Positions 56,770-64,000 of a DNA stretch of 64,000 nt are shown here, piece after piece. Position 1 is the first letter of the stretch; each line of letters begins with the position of its first letter. A program made the translations under genes and the position numbers. Source of the stretch: Armigeres subalbatus (Eukaryota; Arthropoda; Insecta; Diptera; Culicidae). Below the pieces are notes generated by a model. The model had not been told where the DNA came from. It worked only from the letters and a program-made list of their open reading frames with translations, and did no database searches. The stretch lies in the NCBI RefSeq assembly GCF_024139115.2, contig NC_085141.1:370473925-370537924 (forward strand), written 5' to 3'.

Positions 56770-57551
56770 GCGCTCGAGAAACTTTCCGGGCTTCCGATCC
56801 TCATGAAGTTGCATTTCGAGTCTCTTGAGAGGAGCCTTTTGAAAGAAGGCTTCCAAGTTTCTTGAAAGAAGAATTCCGAGCCCCTCGAAAGGAAGTTTCC
56901 GAGCCACTTGAAAGGGGACTTCCAACCCCTCATGAAAAGGAGGCTTCCGAGCCTCCAAAATGGGGACTTCCGACCCTTTTGAAAAGAGACTTGAAAGAGG
57001 GCTTCCGAGTCTCTTGAACGGGGGCTTCCAACCCTCCTGAAAATAAGCTTCCAACCCTTTTGAAAAGAGGTTTCCGAGCCTCTTGAAAGGAATTTTTAGA
57101 ATCTTTCGAAAGGAGGCTTACGACCTGCTTGGAAGGAGACTTTCGAGACGCGTGGAAGAAGGCTCCCAAGAGATTTTTTTAAGGCTTTATGCCTCTCAAA
57201 TGAAGGCTTCTGAACCTTCAAATTCAAAATTTTAGTTGAGAAGTATATTCTTGACATATTATTCAACATTTTGTTTCGCTTTTGAAGATTTTCATTCTAC
57301 AACCCTTTATACACTGTGTTGGTTGTGGTGGACTTGTTTCGATAGGTTTTGATTTACTTATAGCCATGCATATTATGTAGAATTCAAAGTCTTGAAATAA
57401 AAAAATATACAATTATTTAGACTTTACCAATAAATTCCTATTGGAATAATTGTGATTCATCCGCCATTACGAATTTTCGTCCGAGGTACCCCTTGGGGTC
57501 AGCGATGGTACCCCTTGGAGTCAGTGATGTACCCCAGATTGAGAACCGCTG
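56770..57551 (+). mobile_element. Composite hAT-like element, copy C: short 23-bp array plus right terminus
   Basis: Diverged units of the GGCTTCCGAGCCTCTTGAAA family span about 56815-57175. They are followed by the conserved module: CAACCCTTTATACACTGTG near 57300, CCATGCATATTATGTAG near 57364 and TCATCCGCCATTACGAATTT near 57457, then GGTACCCC repeats. The end GAGAACCGCTG falls at 57551. The palindrome seen in copies A and B has decayed here. Minus frames across the array are by-products. Confidence 0.6.
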
Positions 57552-58549
57552 GATTAAAGAATAATAACAATGGCTTCCGATGACGTCATGAATGGCTTCG
57601 ACAAGAATGGCTTTCGATGACGTCATGTTCAGATAATCATCCGATGAACAAACACAGATCCCGTAAGTGAGCTCGGCGATTGTATTGTTCTTCTCCTGGC
57701 GTTGACCGAAGTGTGTGTTGACCTTAACTGCATGGGAGGTTGCTTGATTCTCCTTGATAGCCCCGAATATGGAACCTCCGATAGACCTTCTCGGCAGACA
57801 AACGCAACAGTAAAGAACTGCTGATGGCTTCCATTCTTAAGAACTACAGGTTCTTCGCGATACCTTCCCGATCTATGTAACTGGGACGGAGCGGCACAGT
57901 GGAGTCATCGAGCATCCTGTTTCCATGACCGGTTCAACCCCCTCCAAGCCCCCTGGGTCCCCTAATGAGGATGGTCAGTTAGTTGCCAGCATAATACATC
58001 TTTTGGGAAAGAACAGTGAAAAAGATTCATCTACCTTTTTGTTTCGATTCGATGTTTAGTTCCGATGAGATGCGAGTTCTTGTCGGGAACCGTTGGTAAA
58101 AAAAAACAGATAGGAACCACTGGTGCCAAAAAAATTGACACTTGACACGTTGACATTGAACCAACCTTAATCACCGCACTCGTCGTGATGATATTTTCTT
58201 TCCCGTATTTCTTGCTTCTGTTTCATTCAATCACAACCAAAGCCATAAATATGGAAAAACCCAATCAGGAGCATTGGAACAGAACATAACTTGTATTGTT
58301 TTCTACTAATTTTTATGCTAGCATTATTGTCCGTGATTAATTTCGGCTTACTAACCTTCAGCCATCATCAGACGTCTATAAAGGAATGTATTGAAAACTA
58401 TTGACAAACACTTTGCATAAACATGGGAAGGACTCCACGGGAAGTCCTCATAAATTTTCACGGAAAATATTTTCAAAAACCCGCGGGAAATTTCTTTGAA
58501 TTTTCATAGGATTCCATCGCAGTTCATATGAAGTGAAGGTGAAGGTAAA
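57552..58549. other. Intron sequence, nothing recognised
   Basis: TGGCTTCCGATGACGTCATG near 57572 and GGCTTTCGATGACGTCATG near 57609 form a short direct duplication containing the palindrome TGACGTCA, a CRE-like word. Otherwise no repeat family or coding similarity is seen; a CACGGGAAG/AATTTTCA-rich stretch near 58430-58510 resembles a few GAATT-array units. Confidence 0.35.
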
Positions 58550-59350
58550 GCTCGGATTTTTTTTTTTGAAAAGTCAAAATTGAATGAATCTCAATTAGGC
58601 ATTTGCAGTTTTTGATAATAATTTGGTCCGGACTAAGTCAGAGGGCATTTTGCCCGGACTCTTAAAATTTCCAGGTTAAACCTCATCTAGCGCACTACTT
58701 AAACTACTCTTAATCCAACCAGAACAAAAAATCCTAAGCAGTTTTCGGAAGAATTCTTATTTGCACTGTGTAAGTAAATTGGCCCGAACTTTTTTATGAA
58801 TTCTATTCTCATACGGAAACACTATCTTATTTACCTACAATTATTTCAACTTCATGGTCCAAACTTCGAGAAGATCCACTTCGTATTTCTGAAGGCATTC
58901 GATCCGGGTTTCAAGAAAACAACCACTTGAAAGAATGTTATTTAGACTACGATGGTATTCTATCCCCACAAAAAATTCTTTGCAGTACTCGGAGAGAAAG
59001 AATCCAGACTAAGAAAGAATTCTTTTCTGGGTTTTGTAAGTAGTTTTAGGAGGAATTTTTTTCGCATGCTATAGAGCCTTCTATCCTGACTTTGAATAGT
59101 ATATTATCTTGGCTTTTGAAGAAATCCTATCCGAAACAGAAATTTAATGCAGTACTCGGAGAAAGAATCCGGAATGAGAAAATATATTCACTTGGGATCT
59201 TGTAATTCGGTCCAGACTTAAGAAAAATCCTTTTCGTAATTCAGGAGTCTACCGGCTCGGACTTAAAAAGAATTCGTCCTTAATCTTGAAGTAATATTCT
59301 ATTCGAAGTACATCTTATTTCGAGTAAAATAGAATCGTATCAATAGAATA
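58550..59350. repeat. Highly degenerate AGAATTC-rich repeat
   Basis: Words such as AAGAATTCTT, GTCCGGACT/GTCCAGACT and TCGGAGAAAGAATCC recur irregularly (for example 58995 and 59158). The pattern suggests an old tandem array, but I cannot fix a period by eye. Confidence 0.4.
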
Positions 59351-60940
59351 GGATCTCTTTAGAGTGCTAAAACCTTAGTACGGGACCTTTCAACACAGGA
59401 CCGAAATAATTGAGCAAAACGGTTATTGCCCTTGTTCAAATGTCTCAATTTTCTTCTCAATTCGTACAACCTCTGGCAATCATCATCGTCACGATTGGCT
59501 GCCAAAAACCCGTAGATTCTATCGTTGGGTCCCCTTCTGGCTTCCCTCCTACAGTCCAACGTATGTAATTCCCCGACAATGGCCTGAAAACTCGGAACAC
59601 TTCATTTACCGAAAAAAAATATATTTCAGTTCAGTTCTCGCGGCAGGCGGTTCTCGAATCGTGACTAATCGTCATCACCATCTCGGCCGTCACTTCGGTT
59701 GGTCGATAACAATAACAATAAACCCATTACAAAGCATTAGGAAGCCGGGACCCGGTAGCGGCACCTCATTCAGTCGGAGTCAGAGTACCCCAAGTACAAC
59801 AATGTGGAACGGCGTGGTCGCCTTACGGACGTGCGGGCGGGCGCGCTGGCGATGGCGAAAGTAACAATACGATGAATGGGCAACTACACGCACTAATGTG
59901 CGTTAGCAGCCAATATTGGTCGGTTGGTTGTTGTTATGTTGGATGGTAGCAAGAGGCGATCATCGTGCGATTCCATAGAAATATGGGGGAATTGGGATTC
60001 GATGATGGTAGAGGGCAGGAGGGTGGGTTGCGCGCAATGCAACCGGAAGCCGATCGACCAACGCACAAACAAACGCACGACAACGACGTGTCACTTCTCT
60101 GCTGTCTTGCGCTTTGCTCTCCGCACGCCGAATCCCGGTGTCTTTTGATCGGGACCCGGGAAAAAAGTTGTAAAATGCACTTAAATGTTGAAGATTTATT
60201 TATTTTTTAAATTGCCAAAATTTTACTATTACAAACATTTAAAAATACTCATACTATTGAGTAAATATTAACGTTTATAATAATCTAGATTAAATGACAT
60301 TATCACATCGTTTTTGTATAATATTGCACTGAATCAATCTGTGAGTTTTGAATCGTAGATTCTACTTCAATTATAATTCCGATATTCCAATGAAATTAAC
60401 TTCTACTCGGGCTTCCAAACGAAAGAAAAAAACAACAACCGAGTCAAACCATAGTAGGAATGCTCCCCCAATCTGCGTTATATTTCGAAACGCTTTTGAC
60501 GACGACGACAACAACAACAACTTCGATATTCATAACTCAGCGACCCAACCGGACCAGCAAACGAGACGATTACCGGGACGACACACCACAAGTCATTCCG
60601 ACGATTCGGTGATAAGAGAGGTGACAGAAGGAGAACCGTCAAATGGTGCGCGCTGGTTATGGTGGCGATTGGTGGTGGCGGGCGGGGAGTGAAAAAGATC
60701 AGCTATGTGTAACAATAAAATGACATATGCGTGGCGTGTGAAATGTGTGCGCTCGCGGCTGTTTGTGCTTCGCTACGGCGGAGGGCCTGCTGAACTGAAA
60801 ACTGAATGCGGTTCGGTACGCACGTACGTGTTTTCGTTTGATGATTGGAATCGGCAGATGTGTGCCGAGGGGAGGGCTGCCTACAGCAGTGGCCACCGGA
60901 AGTCTTTGCGACATGATCAATTTTAAATTACGATGATTCA
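59351..60940. other. Intron with CpG-rich single-copy islands
   Basis: GC-rich, apparently unique stretches lie at about 59640-60170 and 60550-60910. Near 59706 GATAACAATAACAATAAACC contains two AACAAT words and an ATAAAC word (Sox- and Fox-type core sequences, by pattern only). Several overlapping frames exist on both strands without domains. Candidate regulatory sequence. Confidence 0.3.
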
Positions 60941-62949
60941 GTTCAACGTTGGAAATGAGTGATGATAATAAGGTCTTTGTTAATAATAGTTGTAAAGGCT
61001 AAGGGTTTTTTTTTCTTAAATTTAAATTATCGATAAATATTTCTTTTTTTGTGAACTCACAAGTTTCTGTTCCTACGCTACTGTTTTTTGGCCTTATTTT
61101 TGATAGTTAAGCCACAGTTAGTTGGCTGCCACAATGTATGTTATTTGTTGCAAAAATAAGAATATTATTAGTAGTAAAGCAAAATCAGTAGGTGATAAAT
61201 TGGCGATAAAATTGTAATAAAAATGATAAACGTAAAAACAAAATCTTGTTTATAACAACATTTCTGCTAAACATAGTATTAAGTATAATTCATTCCTTTA
61301 AGATCCGCGTTTCCGAATATTGTTGTGGGCTAGTTGTACCAGTTGTGGCTATAGCACCAGTTGTCGCACTAGTGCATTATATGCCAAATGACCAATCAAG
61401 TCACCGCAAACCAAGTTCATATCGATGAAGCATATTCATATGACACGATTACACATTTGATTTCTTCCAAAACGAGCAAAGCATAATTGTAAAAATTGAT
61501 TTTGCTTAATTTTTGACGTCCTTTGCACCAGTTGTCGCACTAGTGGTCCCTATTTTTCCAGTCCCATAAGAAAACAATGGGATTTGCCTAATAAGGAACC
61601 AAAATTAAGAATAGTGCCACAACTGGTCCATGCGTTCCTATTAAGGATTAATCACTTTTGATGATTATAACAAATTTTAATGTGGTTTTCACAGCTATTG
61701 TAAGGAGCAGGAAGTAAAACCTTTCGCTTGATATATAAAGTCCACCCACATGCCTTTTACTTATTTTTAAAAAAATAGCTGTTCTTATGTATGGCAATAA
61801 TTAGTAAACCCACCCTGGATAAATTGTGAAAAATTGCATGTTTCTCGATTTTTTTGTCGTCAAAAATATGTATGATTGCCTATCTTACGGGCAGGGGCGT
61901 CTCGTAGACTTTTAGTACACCTGTTCTACCATCCTACTAAAAAAAAATGCTCTTATATGCTAAGTGGTTTCAAATGAAAGTTGTTCATATAATCTAATAT
62001 TACATCCTTTTATTGTACACCTCAACAAAATTAAAAAAAAAAACCTATTTAAATAGAAAGGATTTGAAAAACAATGAACAGTCTTTTGATCTTTTTTGTT
62101 CCAAAAATGTTTTGAATCGATATGCACTTAAAATTTTAAAATCTCGCAAGTCGTCCGAAATATAACTTGGTAAAAGTTGGCGATAGCTGAATATTACTCA
62201 GGATGCACCATTCGGGGTGCACAGGACCCATATCCGCTAACATTTAAACTCTCACATATTTTATTGTTATGAAAGAAGTTTTATTAACCATTATTAGTAT
62301 CATCATCATTTGATACGACCCCAGATTGTGACTACCAATGAGTCACATTTAGAAGCTGAAATGATTTCCAGTTATTTAATTTTGGCAAATTTAGTGAAAA
62401 ATATACCTTTTTTCTATGTTTAGCTGATGTCTAGTTTTGATTGATTTTGATTATTCGTAAAAAAGCATAATAATTTGTCTCTTTTCAAAACTCAAACATT
62501 AATTTATTATTGCGGTTGATGCTGAATTGTTTTTTATTAAGGACATAATTGGAAGAGTACCACGAGGCCAGTCAATATGGCACCGGACCTTCCACGGGTC
62601 AACCCCACAGCTCCCGCACTCTTCTCTCACCAACATTCGAATGCATCGAACAGCATCGAACAAAAGTTTAATATTTAAATTACTAACCTGTTCACAGCAT
62701 ATTTATTCACTTCCCGTGATAATGAACATGTTTCTCCAAAGAGTCCTATGTATTTCGGCTCGAATAATATCATAAATCAGCAGTTTCGTGCCAATTTAAA
62801 AGCCGTTCGCAATTTGGTGGGTTTATCACTGCACTTCACTTCTTCTCAAAAGACCGCATCGTGCTTTCGTGCTGTGCGGTTCTTTCTCTCTTTGCGGAAG
62901 GAAGTTTTTAATACTACCCGAAGCTATTTTAATTTCAACGGTGCTTCTT
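60941..62949. other. AT-rich intron sequence with a small direct duplication
   Basis: CACCAGTTGTCGCACTAGTG occurs at about 61357 and again at about 61527, and GCCACAACTGGTCC near 61617 is an inverted relative, so a small DNA element may occupy about 61335-61630. No coding similarity elsewhere. Confidence 0.4.
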
Positions 62950-64000
62950 AGCGCTATTTGTACCCACTGATCCCGTTACGATCTTTGCAAGGACCCGTGC
63001 CTTCGTTTTACGTTGGACCCGTTTGCGGAAGTAAAATTCCGACAAGCGGTGGTAATCCTGCAGGGACACCGTTCTGGGAAAAAACCTCTTAGAAGGTCAC
63101 GTCTCCACGCTCAGCAACGAGTATTAACAAAAACAAGAGGAAGGGGGAGTCTCTGATGGCACAAATCTCCCAAATTGAGGGGAACGTGCCTCCTGAGCCG
63201 ACGTTCTGATTCCTTCAAAGGAACAAGGTTTCAAGACCGTCCTGCCCAAGCGCGGAAAAAATAGAAGGAAGCTGGAAAATTTAGATATTCCTTCTAACTC
63301 TAATATCGGAAATAATTCTTCTCCAATCGAACTGAGCAATCAGTTCGATTTGATTAATGGTGAAATTGAGCAAATCGAATCTACCTCTAGCCCAGGTGAT
63401 TCGATTCATGCGAAAAAGCAAAGGATTCCGCCAATTGTGGTATCTGTTGCCGAGTTTTCTGGCTTCCGGAATGAGATTTTGAGTAACCTTCAGGGGATCA
63501 AGGTTTCATTTCAGATTGCTAGGAAGGGTGACTGCCGCATTTTGCCGGGATCCTTTGACGATCGCAAACGTCTTCTTCAGTATTTAACTGAGAAGCGCCA
63601 TAAATTCTTCACATGCGACGACAAAACTGAGCGATTGTTCAAAGTCGTCTTGAAAGGTCTCCCCAGTGATGACAAATCACTGGATGAGATTAAAATTTCT
63701 CAATTACTTGGATTTTCACCAGTCCAAGTAATTAAGATGAAAAAGAAATCCCACCCTGGTACTTCCCAGAGGGGCATTTCTCAAGAATTTTATTTAGTTC
63801 ATTTTAACAAAAGTGAACTAAATAATATGAAAAGTTTGGAAAAGGCCTGTATTATGTCTCATGTCCGTGTTACATGGGAACATTTCCGCAGGCCTGGGGA
63901 AATTTCAAAACCCTACCCAGTGCCGTAAGTGCCAAAAGTGGGGTCATGGAACCAAACATTGTCACATGGATGCTAAATGCATGATTTGTGGTGGAACCTC
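62950..64000 (+). mobile_element. Juan-like (Jockey-clade) LINE, 5' part, continues past the window
   Basis: A GC-richer 5' leader (about 62950-63120) leads into an ORF1 on the plus strand that runs off the right edge. The zinc-knuckle sequence at the window end and the gag organisation resemble mosquito Juan elements. The left border is approximate, placed where base composition changes. Confidence 0.6.
63121..64000 (+). pseudogene. ORF1 (gag-like) of the Juan-like LINE, partial and frameshifted
   Basis: A first frame from about 63121 (SINKNKRKGESLMAQISQI) stops at TGA near 63210. The protein continues in a second frame (VLIPSKEQGFKTVLPKRG) through LENLDIP and QRIPPIVVSVAEFSGFRNEI. A gag core follows with KGLPSDDKSLDEIKISQLLG and EFYLVHFNKSELN, to TAA at 63926. 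From about 63915 a third frame reads TQCRKCQKWGHGTKHCHMDA, giving a CX2CX4HX4C zinc knuckle, and CMICGGT at the edge. So two single-base-type frame changes lie in otherwise well-preserved coding sequence. The protein would coat LINE RNA. Well-preserved codons suggest a young copy; the shifts could be real or sequencing errors. Confidence 0.75.

Overview
The window is eukaryotic and looks like a culicine mosquito, most probably Aedes. The only host gene I can support is the insulin receptor: two plus-strand exons (12185-12474 and 28813-28944) encode consecutive parts of the first ligand-binding (L1) domain. They have good GT/AG splice borders and matching phase. The intron between them is 16,338 bp, and the following intron runs at least 35 kb to the window end without another recognisable exon. 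The species call rests on the density and type of repeats (Jockey/Juan-like and RTE-like LINEs, many MITEs and foldbacks) plus the insect-like receptor sequence.

Layout: 1-3.8 kb is a broken Jockey-clade LINE. A small MITE lies at 3.85-4.2 kb, a 5'-truncated RTE-like LINE at 5.77-6.4 kb and a broken hAT-like transposase gene at 6.4-8.36 kb. Degenerate GAATT-type repeats fill 8.4-9.36 kb, and a 23-bp tandem array attached to a hAT-like terminus fills 9.5-10.93 kb. The first L1 exon is at 12.2 kb. From 14.4 to 28.6 kb the intron is almost entirely 22/23-bp minisatellite with higher-order organisation, interrupted by a hAT-type MITE with an 8-bp target duplication and by a near-perfect foldback. 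The second L1 exon is at 28.8 kb.

The downstream intron holds a near full-length RTE-like LINE with an 11-bp target duplication (31.6-34.9 kb) and two copies of one non-autonomous DNA transposon in opposite orientation with 6-bp duplications (35.6-37.2 and 47.8-48.6 kb). It also holds a CR1-like reverse transcriptase fragment between long inverted arms (38.9-40.2 kb) and an 860-bp foldback (42.6-43.5 kb). Scattered 17-bp TTTGGCC arrays occur from 38 to 54 kb, a third copy of the 23-bp array plus hAT-like end lies at 56.8-57.6 kb, and the 5' part of a Juan-like LINE begins near 63 kb.

No operons, CRISPR arrays, rRNA or tRNA genes were seen. Apart from the receptor exons, every long reading frame is a mobile-element remnant, an unidentified frame or a by-product of tandem repeats. 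The most unusual content is the set of minisatellite families (17, 22, 23 and about 24 bp) that share a plan of short inverted repeats per unit, and two foldback families with a hammerhead-like sequence layout.
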